Below are positions 26,116 through 34,549 of a DNA stretch of 53,095 nucleotides, in pieces. A program made the translations under genes and the position numbers. This stretch comes from Nonomuraea turkmeniaca (GTDB lineage: Bacteria > Actinomycetota > Actinomycetes > Streptosporangiales > Streptosporangiaceae). The stretch lies in the NCBI RefSeq assembly GCF_005889735.1, contig NZ_VCKY01000047.1:1-53095 (forward strand), given 5' to 3'. The notes under the pieces were generated by a model. The model had not been told where the DNA came from. It did not search any database and was given only the letters and a program-made list of their open reading frames with translations. Within the stretch, counting starts at the first letter, position 1. Every line of letters begins with the position of its first letter.

Positions 26116-27000
26116 GTGCCCGGACGTCAGGCGAAGGTGATAGTCGATCCGGCGGTGCTCCGCGACGTCGCGGACCTCTTACGTGACAACCCCAAGATCC
26201 TCGCCCGCATCCACGCCGGCTGGGCGCCCTCGCACAAACGCCTGGGCCTGGTGGCCGGCTTCACCGTCAAGGTCGCCGTCACCGGAACGGCCGCGCTCGC
26301 CGGGCTGTACGGCCTCGTCCTCTTCGTCGCCGGCCTCTACACCCCCTTCGTCGTGATGACGACGGGAGCCGCGCTCATGATCGTCGCCCTCCTGCTCAGG
26401 CCCAGACCGGACGCCGAGGTGGAGCGCCGCCACGCGCTGGAACGCCTCGTCCACGACAGGAGCCGCGAGTACGACGGCCGCTACGTCCTGCACGAGCAGC
26501 TCGACGAGCCGGCCCGCGCGCTCATGTCCCGCGCCCAGGCGGCCGTCGAGCAGGTCATGGACTCCCGGGTCAACGTCGAGGGGCTGCTGGACGACGCCCG
26601 CAACGCGGTGATGCTGCCCGTGCATGAATGGGAGATCGCCCGGCTCCTGGCCAAGCTGTCCGAGCTGCGCGGCGAGCGCCAGGAGGTCGTCTCCGAAGGG
26701 GTCACGCCCGAGGTGGCCGCCGTGGCCGATGCCCTCGCCGAGGCGCTCGCCCGCGTGGAGGCGCTGGAGCGTTACGCCGGCCACGTCGCCGACGCCGAGC
26801 GCGCCTATCGCGCCAGGCGTCAGATCGAACGCCTCAGCGCCACGCTGCCCCGCTACGAGGAGCTTCTGGCCGAGTCGGGCGCCCATGGTTCCGCCGTACC
26901 GGAACTCGGCGGATTATCCGATGACGCCGATCGGCTTGAGCAGGCATTACGGGACAGTGTCAGCTCAGCGCATGAGGCTTTTCGCCACCTTCGGGGGTGA
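26116..27000 (+). CDS. tandem paralog 2: membrane protein of unknown function
   Basis: The 294-residue protein is a clear paralog of its two neighbours: VIVDPAVLRDVADLLRDNPK at the start, IHAGWAPS, two membrane spans at about residues 48-66 and 72-90, then EYDGRYVL, VNVEGLLDDARNAVMLP, EWEIARLLAKLSELR, coiled coil ERYAGHVADAERAYRARRQI and end SVSSAHEAFRHLRG. It lacks a short segment (ALAGSEAAVI) before the coiled coil that the other two have. Its last 120 bases are less GC-rich and hold the -10 box area of the next gene. Function unknown. Confidence 0.85.
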   Translation: MPGRQAKVIVDPAVLRDVADLLRDNPKILARIHAGWAPSHKRLGLVAGFTVKVAVTGTAALAGLYGLVLFVAGLYTPFVVMTTGAALMIVALLLRPRPDAEVERRHALERLVHDRSREYDGRYVLHEQLDEPARALMSRAQAAVEQVMDSRVNVEGLLDDARNAVMLPVHEWEIARLLAKLSELRGERQEVVSEGVTPEVAAVADALAEALARVEALERYAGHVADAERAYRARRQIERLSATLPRYEELLAESGAHGSAVPELGGLSDDADRLEQALRDSVSSAHEAFRHLRG

Positions 27001-27007
27001 CTTCGCT

Positions 27008-27013
27008 TAGGAT
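27008..27013 (+). promoter_or_regulatory. -10 box TAGGAT of the third tandem paralog
   Basis: The same hexamer as before paralog 2, here 8 bases before the GTG at 27022. The match of sequence and position in two paralogs supports real, separate leaderless promoters. Confidence 0.45.
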
Positions 27014-27021
27014 CCGATTTT

Positions 27022-27951
27022 GTGGCGGATGTCGTGGTAGACCCCGGAGTGCCGCCGGACGACGCGCAACTGCTGAAACAGAGCCGGCGGGTCCTCATCA
27101 AGATGCGACAGGGCTGGGCTCCGCAACCGCGCAGGGTCCTGTCCAGCGCGCACTGGCGTATGGTGGCGGCCTTCGCCACAGTGGCCTTCTTCGGGCTGAT
27201 GCTCGGCTTAGGCGCCGCGGGCAGGGGACTCGGCCTGCTCATGCTGGTGCTCTTCGGCATCCCCCTCATGATCGTGCTGTTCGTCCGCAACGACCTGCCG
27301 GGCGACGAGGAGGACGACTTCGAGCGCGAGATCTTCGAGCAACTGCGCTGGTACGAGGGCCGCTTCGTGCTGACCGACGACCTCGACGAGTCCTCCAAGC
27401 GGCTGCTCACCCGCGCCCAGCGGGCCATCGCCACCGTGACCGGCTCCCGGGTCAACGCCGAGGGGCTGCTCGATGACGCCCGCAACGCGGTGATGCTGCC
27501 CGTCCAGGAGTGGGAGATCGCCCGGCTCCTGGCCAAGCTGTCGGCGCTGCGCGCCAAGCACAGGGAGACCGTCTCGCGCGGGGTCACGCCCGAGGTCGAG
27601 GCGGTGGCCGCGCCCCTGGCCAGGGCGCTCGACAGCAGCGAGGCCGCGGTGATCGCCCGCGTCGAGGCGCTGGAACGTTACGCGGCCAACGTCACCGAGG
27701 CCGAGCGTGCGTACCGCGCCCACCAGCAGATCGAGGAACTGCGCGGCCGGCTGCACCAGTACGAGGAGCTGGTGGCCGAGACCGGCGCGGACGGCTTCGC
27801 CACGGTGGAGCTGGAGCGGCTGGCCGCCGACGCCGACCGGCTGGAGCAGGCGCTGCGGCAGAGCGTCAGCTCCGCCCACGAGGCCTTCCGCTACCTCGAC
27901 CCCAGCCCACCTCGGGACGACGACCCGCCGCCCCTGGGACACGCGCCTTAG
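27022..27951 (+). CDS. tandem paralog 3: membrane protein of unknown function
   Basis: The 309-residue protein repeats the plan of the two genes before it: VVVDPGVPPDDAQLLKQ, KMRQGWAPQ, two membrane spans (about 50-68 and 73-90), RWYEGRFVL, VNAEGLLDDARNAVMLP, EWEIARLLAKLSALR, coiled coil ERYAANVTEAERAYRAHQQI and SVSSAHEAFRYLD, followed by a Pro/Asp-rich tail. An acidic loop (GDEEDDFEREI) replaces the loop of its relatives after the second span. The three may form a hetero-oligomer. It converges on the murG paralog with about 50 bases between. Confidence 0.85.
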   Translation: MADVVVDPGVPPDDAQLLKQSRRVLIKMRQGWAPQPRRVLSSAHWRMVAAFATVAFFGLMLGLGAAGRGLGLLMLVLFGIPLMIVLFVRNDLPGDEEDDFEREIFEQLRWYEGRFVLTDDLDESSKRLLTRAQRAIATVTGSRVNAEGLLDDARNAVMLPVQEWEIARLLAKLSALRAKHRETVSRGVTPEVEAVAAPLARALDSSEAAVIARVEALERYAANVTEAERAYRAHQQIEELRGRLHQYEELVAETGADGFATVELERLAADADRLEQALRQSVSSAHEAFRYLDPSPPRDDDPPPLGHAP

Positions 27952-27999
27952 CCCCTTCCCCCAAGGGACCGGCACCGGTGTGCGGCGAGTTGCGGGACC

Positions 28000-29145
28000 C
28001 TACGGGCGCGAGGCCGTCTGGGCCCCGGCCGTCTCCAGGAGCAGATCGCACAGGGCGTCCGCGGCGTCCACGCGGCCGAGCTTGGCCGCCGCCTGTCCCA
28101 TCGCCTGACGCAGCCCGGGGTCGGCCAGCAGCGGCATCAGCTCCGCCAGCAACTGCTCGGCCGGCGGACGCGGCTCCAGCAGCGCCCGCGCCGCCCCCGC
28201 CGAAGCCAGGTACGACGCGTTCTTGCGCTGCTCGTCACCCCCGGTCGGGATCAGCGGGATCAACACGGCAGGCTTGCCGATCGCCGTCAGCTCCGACACC
28301 GTCCCCGCCCCGCTGCGCGCGATCACCACGTCGGCGGCGGCGAACAGATCGGCCAGCTCACCACCCACGTAAGGCACGGGATGGTAGCGGTCGGCCAGCT
28401 CGGCGGGCACCTCGACGGCCCGCATCTGCTCGATCCAGGCGGGGCCGCACTGATGCACGACCTGCGCGTGCGGCAGCAGCCGCGGCAGGATCTCCGCGAT
28501 CAGCGTGTTGATCTGCTTGCTGCCCTGCGCGCCCCCCGTCACGTAGATCAGCGGCACCTCGAACGTCAGCCCGAACATGTCGTACGCCGCCGCCCGATTG
28601 CCCTGCAGCAGCTCAGGACGGACCGGGTTGCCCGTCACCACGGCCTTCTTCCTGGCCGAGGCCGGCAGGTGCTCCAGCGACGACTCGTGCGACAACGCGA
28701 TCCTGGTCGCCAGCCGGGACAGGATCCGGTTGGCCAGCCCCACGACGGTCGTCTGCTCGTGCATGACCAGCGGCCGCCTGATCAGCTTGGCCGCCACCCC
28801 GATGGGCACCGCCACGTAACCCCCGGTCGACAACACCACATCGGGCAGGTAGCGGGCCGCGTGCCCGATCGCCTGGAACACCCCCACCGGGATGCGGAAC
28901 ACGTCGGCGATGTTGGTGCCCAGCTCCTTCAGGTTCGGGCGGCGGCGCAGCTTCCCGGTGGTGATCGCCTTGAACGGGATGCCGTGCTCGGCCGTGATCC
29001 TGGCCTCCAGGCCGTTGGCCGTCCCCACCCAGAGCACGTCGTGCGGAATCTGCCGCCGCTGGATGGCCGACAGGGTGGTCAAGGCCGGATAGGTGTGACC
29101 GCCGGTGCCGCCGCCGGTGATCAACAGTCGCAGGGTTCGTGACAT
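28000..29145 (-). CDS. MurG-like UDP-GlcNAc transferase (paralog outside dcw)
   Basis: The 381-residue GT28 glycosyltransferase has the N-terminal loop GGGTGGHTYPAL (MurG: GGTGGHIYPA), the membrane-facing HEQTTVVGLANR (MurG: HEQNAVPGLANR), and C-terminal ITGG-type loop VTGGAQGSKQIN and RSGAGTVSELTAIGKPAVLIPL. MurG makes lipid II by adding GlcNAc to lipid I. No cell-division or mur genes flank it, and several motif residues differ (GGAQGSKQ for GGSLGA; GGDEQRKNA for the usual N-E-Q-x-N), so it is probably a second, specialised copy. Substrate could be another undecaprenyl-linked sugar. Faces the tandem paralogs tail to tail. Confidence 0.85.
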   Translation of the reverse strand: MSRTLRLLITGGGTGGHTYPALTTLSAIQRRQIPHDVLWVGTANGLEARITAEHGIPFKAITTGKLRRRPNLKELGTNIADVFRIPVGVFQAIGHAARYLPDVVLSTGGYVAVPIGVAAKLIRRPLVMHEQTTVVGLANRILSRLATRIALSHESSLEHLPASARKKAVVTGNPVRPELLQGNRAAAYDMFGLTFEVPLIYVTGGAQGSKQINTLIAEILPRLLPHAQVVHQCGPAWIEQMRAVEVPAELADRYHPVPYVGGELADLFAAADVVIARSGAGTVSELTAIGKPAVLIPLIPTGGDEQRKNASYLASAGAARALLEPRPPAEQLLAELMPLLADPGLRQAMGQAAAKLGRVDAADALCDLLLETAGAQTASRP

Positions 29146-29149
29146 GCGA

Positions 29150-30064
29150 TCAGACTATGGCCGCACAGCGGAAACCCGTGTGCCCGGTCGAGGAGTCCGG
29201 TGTGTTGGCGGTGCGGGCGGCCACCCGGTAGCGGTTGCAGTAGGAATCGTGGCACATGTACGAGCCGCCGCGGATCACCCTCGCCGTCCCCTCGGCGGGT
29301 CCGGCGGGGTTGTCCGCGTACGGCTCCCACGTCGTGCCCCACCAGTCGGCGGTCCACTCCCACACGTTGCCGGACACGTTGTACAGGCCGTACCCGTTGG
29401 GCTGGAACGACTTGACCGGCATCGTGCCCCGGCTCGGTGCGGTGGGGAAGCGGCCCTGCCAGATGTTGCACCGCGGCCGCCCGCTGGGCGCCAACTCGTC
29501 GCCCCACGGATACCTCTTCTGCTCCAGCCCGCCGCGGGCGGCCATCTCCCACTCCGCCTCGGTGGGCAGGCGCTTGCCTGCCCACGTGGCGTACGCGGTG
29601 GCGTCGTTCCACGACACGTGCACGACCGGGTGGTTCTGCCGGTCGCCGATCGACGACCCAGGGCCCTCGGGGGAGCGCCACGTGGCCCCCTCCACGCCCG
29701 CCCACCACGGCGCCCCCGGCACCGTCGCGTCCATCACGCCGCCCGTGACGAACTGCCGGAACACGAACGACCAGCCGATCGTCTCGGCCTCGGTGACGTA
29801 CCCGGTCTCCTTGACGAACGTGGCGAACTGCGCGTTCGTCACACAGGCCGGATCGATCATGAACGGGTCGACCCGCACCTCCCTGACCGGGCCCTCGCCG
29901 TCCTCGGGCCGGCCGTCCGGGTCGGTGCCGCCCATGAGGAACGTCCCGCCGGGGATGCGCACCATCCCGCGTGGCGCCACCCGCCGCGTGGTGATCCCCA
30001 CCGGCTGACGGTGCGTCGCCGCGGCGGCGGCGCCGTCCCTGCTCGGACCACAGCAAGCGCTCAA
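29150..30064 (-). CDS. formylglycine-generating enzyme (FGE/SUMF1 family)
   Basis: The 304-residue enzyme converts Cys in CxPxR of sulfatases to formylglycine with O2 and copper. It keeps the full active-site segment RGGSYMCHDSYCNRYRVAAR with Cys271 and Cys276, one residue off the S. coelicolor FGE numbers as I recall them, plus WNDATAYATWAGKRLPTEAE and GNVWEWTADWW. It therefore looks like a true FGE, not just a FGE-fold protein. I choose TTG 30064, preceded by GGGGGGA, giving MSACCGPSRDG. An upstream GTG at 30127 would add 21 poorly conserved residues. No sulfatase lies in the window. Confidence 0.9.
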   Translation of the reverse strand: MSACCGPSRDGAAAAATHRQPVGITTRRVAPRGMVRIPGGTFLMGGTDPDGRPEDGEGPVREVRVDPFMIDPACVTNAQFATFVKETGYVTEAETIGWSFVFRQFVTGGVMDATVPGAPWWAGVEGATWRSPEGPGSSIGDRQNHPVVHVSWNDATAYATWAGKRLPTEAEWEMAARGGLEQKRYPWGDELAPSGRPRCNIWQGRFPTAPSRGTMPVKSFQPNGYGLYNVSGNVWEWTADWWGTTWEPYADNPAGPAEGTARVIRGGSYMCHDSYCNRYRVAARTANTPDSSTGHTGFRCAAIV

Positions 30065-30278
30065 CGATCCCCCCAACGTGTCATGACACCAAGGAAGGGT
30101 AGTCCTTTGGATGGCGCCCCCGATCACGCGTCTGCCCCGGGCCGGCCGCGCCTCGAACCCGGGCGCCCGCGGGCGTTCCAGCGTGAGCGCTCTGTCAGGT
30201 CATGTCACGTTGGAGGATCCGGTGCCCGCAGTCTCCCTCTGTTTCGCCGCAAAAGTCCTAGAACGGTAGCGTTTGCCC

Positions 30279-31247
30279 ATGCGACTCGGCGTGCTGGACA
30301 TCGGCTCGAACACCGTTCATTTACTGGTCGTCGACGCCCACCGTGGCGCCCGGCCGATTCCCGCGTTCTCACACAAGGAGGGGCTCCGTCTAACGGAGTA
30401 CCTCCGCAAGGACGACCGGCTGGCGGACGAGGGCATCGAGCGGCTGTGCGCCTTCGTCCAGGAGGCCGTTCACCTGGCGGAGGACAAGGGGGTGGAGGAC
30501 CTGCTGGCCTTCGCCACCTCCGCCGTGCGCGAGGCGGCCAACGGCGAGGAGGTGCTCGCGCGCGTCGAGGACAGCTGCGGCGTGCACATCGAGGTGTTGT
30601 CCGGGCGGGATGAGGCCAGGCTGACGTTCCTGGCCGTGCGCCGCTGGTTCGGCTGGTCGTCGGGGCGGCTGCTGGCCTTCGACATCGGCGGCGGCTCGCT
30701 GGAGATCGCCGCCGGCGTGGACGAGGAGCCGGACGTGGCCGTGTCGCTGCCGCTGGGTGCCGGGCGGCTGACCCGCGACTGGTTCACCGCCGACCCGCCG
30801 TCCACCGAGGAGGTGCGCAAGCTGCGCAAGCACGTACGCACCGAGATCGCCCGCACCGTGGGCGGCATCGTCAGGTACGGCGAGCCCAACCGCGCCGTGG
30901 CCACCTCCAAGACCTTCAAGCAACTGGCCAGGATCGCCGGGGCGGCGCCGTCCAGCGACGGTCCGTACGTGACGCGCTCGCTGTCGAGGCAGGACATGGC
31001 CGACTGGGCGGTCAAGCTCACCACCATGGACGCGGCCGAGCGGGCGGAGCTGTCCGGCGTGTCCGAGGGCAGGGCGGCGCAGCTCGCGGCCGGGGCGCTG
31101 GTCGCCGACGCGGTGATGGACCTGTTCGAGGTGGATCGGCTGGAGGTCTGCCCGTGGGCGCTGCGCGAGGGCGTGATACTGCGCCGGCTCGACATCCTGC
31201 CCGGGCGTCACGACCCGTCCGCCACCGCGCCGGAGAGGTCGGAGTAA
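30279..31247 (+). CDS. Ppx/GppA-family exopolyphosphatase
   Basis: The 322-residue protein has the ASKHA phosphate loops [17 protein letters not shown] at the start and [12 protein letters not shown] near residue 135, plus [12 protein letters not shown] and the [13 protein letters not shown] motif. Family members cut inorganic polyphosphate or pppGpp. In actinomycetes this short form (Ppx1-like) is common beside cell-envelope genes. ATG 30279 lies 6 bases after TAGCGT (30267-30272), a likely -10 box, so translation may be leaderless; a TTG six bases upstream is the alternative. It is divergent from the FGE gene. Confidence 0.9.
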   Translation: MRLGVLDIGSNTVHLLVVDAHRGARPIPAFSHKEGLRLTEYLRKDDRLADEGIERLCAFVQEAVHLAEDKGVEDLLAFATSAVREAANGEEVLARVEDSCGVHIEVLSGRDEARLTFLAVRRWFGWSSGRLLAFDIGGGSLEIAAGVDEEPDVAVSLPLGAGRLTRDWFTADPPSTEEVRKLRKHVRTEIARTVGGIVRYGEPNRAVATSKTFKQLARIAGAAPSSDGPYVTRSLSRQDMADWAVKLTTMDAAERAELSGVSEGRAAQLAAGALVADAVMDLFEVDRLEVCPWALREGVILRRLDILPGRHDPSATAPERSE

Positions 31248-31305
31248 GACTGATGTATCCCCAAGAGTCGGCATAAGGCGTCGGCGGTCGGGCATCTTCC
31301 GGCGA

Positions 31306-31668
31306 ATGTTGGACGTCCTCGGCACCATCGGGTCCCTGGTGGTCGTACTCCTGCTGATCGTCGTGGCCACTCTTGCCATCTCGATCGTCGTCCTGGTGGC
31401 GCTCGCGGCCATGGCGGGGTCGATGATCGACTGGCGCAGGTGGTGGCCTCGGCTGACCCGCACGGAGGCACGGCTGACGCTGAAGCTCAGCGGGAGCACG
31501 GTGCCCGAACGGCGGCGGGCGGAGCTGAGCGGCGGCACGCCCCGGCTGCGGCGGCGCTTCCTGCTCGGCGGTGCCGAGCCCAGGAAACGCCGCGGCTTCG
31601 GCGGCGCCCCGCGCCGCTCCGCGCCTTGGGGTCACCGGCCGCTGGAGCGGCGCTCCAAGCTTCTCTAG
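31306..31668 (+). CDS. small membrane protein with basic tail
   Basis: The 120-residue frame has one or two N-terminal membrane spans (LGTIGSLVVVLLLIVVATLA onwards, residues 5-42), then WRRWWPRL at the interface and a strongly basic, Arg-rich tail. No known domain. Its stop codon lies inside the first copy of a 33-bp repeat, so the final residues SKLL come from the repeat. Without that repeat the reading frame would have ended elsewhere, so the natural C-terminus is uncertain. Confidence 0.55.
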   Translation: MLDVLGTIGSLVVVLLLIVVATLAISIVVLVALAAMAGSMIDWRRWWPRLTRTEARLTLKLSGSTVPERRRAELSGGTPRLRRRFLLGGAEPRKRRGFGGAPRRSAPWGHRPLERRSKLL

Positions 31669-31757
31669 GCTCCGGTGGGGCGGCGCTCCAAGCTTCTCTA
31701 GGCTCCGGTGGGGCGGCGCTCCAAGCTTCTCTAGGCTCCCGGTGACGGCGCTCCAAG
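31638..31757. repeat. 33-bp tandem repeat with small hairpins
   Basis: Two identical 33-base units (31668-31700, 31701-31733) are flanked by partial copies on the left (31638-31667) and right (to about 31757). Each unit holds a HindIII-like AAGCTT centre, a GGAGC/GCTCC pair and TAG. The array sits between convergent genes, so it may act as a stacked terminator or may be a slippage product. Confidence 0.85.
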
Positions 31758-31807
31758 CCGTCCTTGGGCCGTCCTTGGGGGTTACTCCAAACTTCCTGGG
31801 GGATGGG

Positions 31808-32239
31808 TCACGACGCCATGAGAGGGGGGCCCGCCGCTCCCGGCGCGTACCGCAGCCTCTTCTCCAGGCACACCATGGCCCCGTTCTCGCGTCTGTTGGT
31901 GAAACGGATGTCGTCGGCGAGCGCCCGCATGATCTGCAGCCCTCGTCCATGCTCGGCTCCCGGCTCGGGGTCGATCACCGTCCGCGGATCGAAGCCGTTG
32001 CCGGTGTCGACGACCCTGATGACGCACACGTGATGGCGGACGTTGGCGCTGACCGTGTACTCGTCACTGGGGCCCGCGTGCTTGATCACATTGGCGCACG
32101 CTTCGGTCAGCATGAGCTCGATGTCGTCGCGCACCTGCTGCTCGACGCCGAGCGAGCGGAGTGTGCCGTCCAGCATTTGCCTGATCAACGGGACGCTCGC
32201 CGCATCCCTGGGCAGTCGGAGCGCTATCGTGGCCTCCAC
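31808..32239 (-). CDS. RsbW/SpoIIAB-like anti-sigma factor kinase
   Basis: The 143-residue GHKL ATPase has N-box TEACANVIKHA, G1 box DTGNGFD and G2 box HGRGLQIMRAL. These proteins bind a sigma factor and phosphorylate a STAS antagonist on Ser. The GTG start has GAGGAGG 5 bases upstream. A STAS protein with a phosphorylatable Ser lies 2.3 kb away (34530-34856) and is a possible partner. No sigma factor gene is in the window. In Streptomyces-like genomes many such orphan kinases exist. Confidence 0.87.
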   Translation of the reverse strand: MEATIALRLPRDAASVPLIRQMLDGTLRSLGVEQQVRDDIELMLTEACANVIKHAGPSDEYTVSANVRHHVCVIRVVDTGNGFDPRTVIDPEPGAEHGRGLQIMRALADDIRFTNRRENGAMVCLEKRLRYAPGAAGPPLMAS

Positions 32240-32329
32240 TGCGCCTCCTCCCGTCTGGATGCGTAAGTGCTCCCCTGCCCCCGTTTATCCACCCCAATCG
32301 TCCCTTTAAAGGCCAAAAGTCCGGAAATG

Positions 32330-32875
32330 TTACAGCTCGAGTAGCCGCCGGGCCACTTCCATGGACGCCTTGTCGATCTCTTCCTCGGTGAGATCCTCCT
32401 GCAGCGACAGCCACTTGCCCGCGTGCAGAGCGAAGAACGCCAGCGTGCGGCTGATCCGCTCCACCGGCGGAGCCCCGGGCTCGTAGAGCTGCTTCGTCAG
32501 CTCGAGCATCGTGTCGCGCATCCTGGTGAGCTTCGGATGGTCGCGCAGCGCCGTCTGGTTACGCTCGAGGAACCTCACCATCTCGACGTGGCGGGGCTGC
32601 CGGAGGTTCGCGGCGTAGCGCTCCAGCAGCTCACGCCGCGTCTCCGGCGTCTTCGGCCGGGTCTTCGCCCACTCCACCAGCTCCCCGATCTCGGCGACGC
32701 GCAGGTCCACCAGGCTGGTGACGATGTCGTCCTTCGTCTTGAAGTGGTAGTAGAGGGCGGCCTTCGTCACGCCGAGCTCCTCGGCGATCTCCCGCAGCGA
32801 GGTCGCCTCGTACCCCTGCTCGGTGAAGAGCCTCAGCGCGATCTCCTGGATCCGGGTTCGCGTGTCTTCCCGCAC
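32330..32875 (-). CDS. TetR-family repressor of the DHA2 exporter
   Basis: The 181-residue protein has the TetR helix-turn-helix (TSLREIAEELGVTKAALYYH, then FKTKDDI) at residues 25-52 and a helical ligand domain. It is divergent from a DHA2 efflux pump, with two near-identical 20-bp operator-like sites between them. By position it represses the pump and itself until a drug binds. The GTG start has no ribosome site, so translation may be leaderless. Confidence 0.9.
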   Translation of the reverse strand: MREDTRTRIQEIALRLFTEQGYEATSLREIAEELGVTKAALYYHFKTKDDIVTSLVDLRVAEIGELVEWAKTRPKTPETRRELLERYAANLRQPRHVEMVRFLERNQTALRDHPKLTRMRDTMLELTKQLYEPGAPPVERISRTLAFFALHAGKWLSLQEDLTEEEIDKASMEVARRLLEL

Positions 32876-32891
32876 TGTGCACCTAATTCAG

Positions 32892-32945
32892 CTTGACGGC
32901 CGACAAGTAAGTATTTAGCTTAGTCTATGCTTGCCGGGCGGCAAG
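32892..32945. promoter_or_regulatory. twin TetR operators
   Basis: Two 16-bp palindromes CTTGnCGGnCGnCAAG (32892-32907 and 32930-32945), each followed by TAAG, match at 17 of 20 positions. Their centres are 38 bp apart. The first overlaps the -35 of the exporter promoter and the second lies near its transcription start. Confidence 0.7.
32893..32921 (+). promoter_or_regulatory. putative promoter of the DHA2 exporter gene
   Basis: TTGACG (32893-32898) and TAGCTT (32916-32921) have a 17-base spacing. The first TetR site contains the -35 box, which supports repression by blocking polymerase. Confidence 0.55.
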
Positions 32946-32977
32946 TAAGCAAGATCTTAATACTGGGGGTGCGAAGG

Positions 32978-34549
32978 GTGGCGGAGGCAGTCGGGCGGCG
33001 CCGTGAGGTCATGGTGGTCCTGCCAGGGCTGATGCTGGCGATGGTGCTCGCGATGCTCGACAACATGATCGTGGGCACGGCCATGCCACGCATCGTGGGG
33101 GAGCTCGGCGGCCTGTCGCACCTGTCCTGGGTCGTGACGGCGTACGTGCTGGGCACCACCGTGTCGACGCCCATCTGGGGCAAGATCGGCGACCTGTACG
33201 GGCGCAAGAGCATCTTCATCATCTCGATCGTCATCTTCATGATCGGGTCGGCGCTCTGCGGCATGGCGGGGTCGTCGTTGTTCGGCGGGCCGGACGGCGG
33301 CATGGCCGAGCTGATCGCGTTCCGGGCGGTGCAGGGCCTCGGCGCGGGCGGCCTGATGGTGAACGTCATGGCGATCATCGGCGACCTGGTTCCGCCCCGC
33401 GAGCGCGGCCAGTACCAGGGCATCATGGCCGGCGTCATGTCACTGGCGATGATCGCCGGTCCGCTGGTCGGCGGGTTCATCACCGACCACCTCGACTGGC
33501 GCTGGGCCTTCTACGTGAACCTGCCGGTCGGCGCGGTCGCGCTGGTCCTCATCGTGACGAACCTGCATCTCCCCAAGCTGCACAACAAGGTACGCATCGA
33601 CTGGGCGGGCGCGATCCTGCTGTCGATCAGCATCACCTCGATGGTGCTCATCACGACCTGGGGCGGCAACCAGTATCCGTGGGGTTCCTGGCAGATCCTC
33701 GGCCTGGCCGCGCTCGCCGTGCTCACGCTGGCGGCGTTCGTGCTGGTCGAGCGGAAGGCCGTCGAGCCGATCATGCCGCTGCAGCTGTTCAGGATCCGCA
33801 ACTTCACGCTGATCTCGGCCATCGGCTTCCTGCTCGGCTTCGCCATGTTCGGCGCGATCAACTTCCTGCCGCTGTTCCAGCAGACCGTGCAGGGCGCGAG
33901 CGCCACCAACTCCGGCCTGCTGCTCCTGCCGATGATGGCCGCGGCCATGGTGGTGTCGCTGATCGTGGGCAAGGCCATCACCAGCACCGGCAAGTACAAG
34001 ATCTACCCGGTGATCGGCGGCGTCGGCATGGCGGCCGGCATGTGGCTGCTGTCCACGATGGACGTCGGCACCCCCACCTGGCTGACCGGCGTCTACATCG
34101 CGGTGCTCGGCCTCGGCATGGGCTTCCTCATGCAGACCACGCTGCTGATCGCCCAGAACAGCGTCGAGCAGCGCGACCTGGGCGTCTCCAGCAGCGCCAC
34201 CACGTTCTTCAGGTCGATCGGCGGCTCGTTCGGCGTCTCGCTGTTCGGCGCGGTCTTCAACAGTTCCTTCCAGTCCGAGCTGACCGCCAGGTTGGGGGCG
34301 CCGGCGGCCGAGGCGATCGCCGCGGGCGGCGGCAGGACGGACCCGGCGGCCCTCGCCCAGTTGCCGGCCGCGCAGCGTACGGGGCTGCTGGAGTCGCTGG
34401 CGACGTCGATCTCCGGCGTCTTCTGGTGGGCCATCGCCTTCGCCGTGGTGGTGCCGGTGCTGGCGGCGTTCATCAAGGAGATCCCGCTGCGCGGCGGCGA
34501 CCCCGTGGCCGCCTCGCCGAAGGAGCCCGTCACTCCGGCGGCAGGCTGA
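32978..34549 (+). CDS. DHA2-family (EmrB/QacA) multidrug MFS exporter
   Basis: The 523-residue protein has about 14 membrane spans and DHA2 marks: motif D-like LDNMIVGTAMPRIVGELGG in span 1, motif A GKIGDLYGRKSI, motif B RAVQGLGAGGL in span 4 and motif C GPLVGGFI in span 5. It exports lipophilic drugs or cations with protons. Possible starts are GTG 32978 (GGGGGT 8 bases upstream) and GTG 32969; the longest frame, from 32927, would begin inside the operator and is rejected. The 3' end overlaps the STAS gene on the other strand by 20 bases. Confidence 0.9.
   Translation: MAEAVGRRREVMVVLPGLMLAMVLAMLDNMIVGTAMPRIVGELGGLSHLSWVVTAYVLGTTVSTPIWGKIGDLYGRKSIFIISIVIFMIGSALCGMAGSSLFGGPDGGMAELIAFRAVQGLGAGGLMVNVMAIIGDLVPPRERGQYQGIMAGVMSLAMIAGPLVGGFITDHLDWRWAFYVNLPVGAVALVLIVTNLHLPKLHNKVRIDWAGAILLSISITSMVLITTWGGNQYPWGSWQILGLAALAVLTLAAFVLVERKAVEPIMPLQLFRIRNFTLISAIGFLLGFAMFGAINFLPLFQQTVQGASATNSGLLLLPMMAAAMVVSLIVGKAITSTGKYKIYPVIGGVGMAAGMWLLSTMDVGTPTWLTGVYIAVLGLGMGFLMQTTLLIAQNSVEQRDLGVSSSATTFFRSIGGSFGVSLFGAVFNSSFQSELTARLGAPAAEAIAAGGGRTDPAALAQLPAAQRTGLLESLATSISGVFWWAIAFAVVVPVLAAFIKEIPLRGGDPVAASPKEPVTPAAG

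Noticed and set aside
28000..29145. Link of the MurG paralog to a glycopeptide antibiotic cluster
   Set aside because: No vanHAX, NRPS or other cluster gene is seen in the window, so no such claim is supported.
31638..31757. CRISPR array
   Set aside because: The 33-bp units are directly adjacent with no unique spacers and no cas genes are near.
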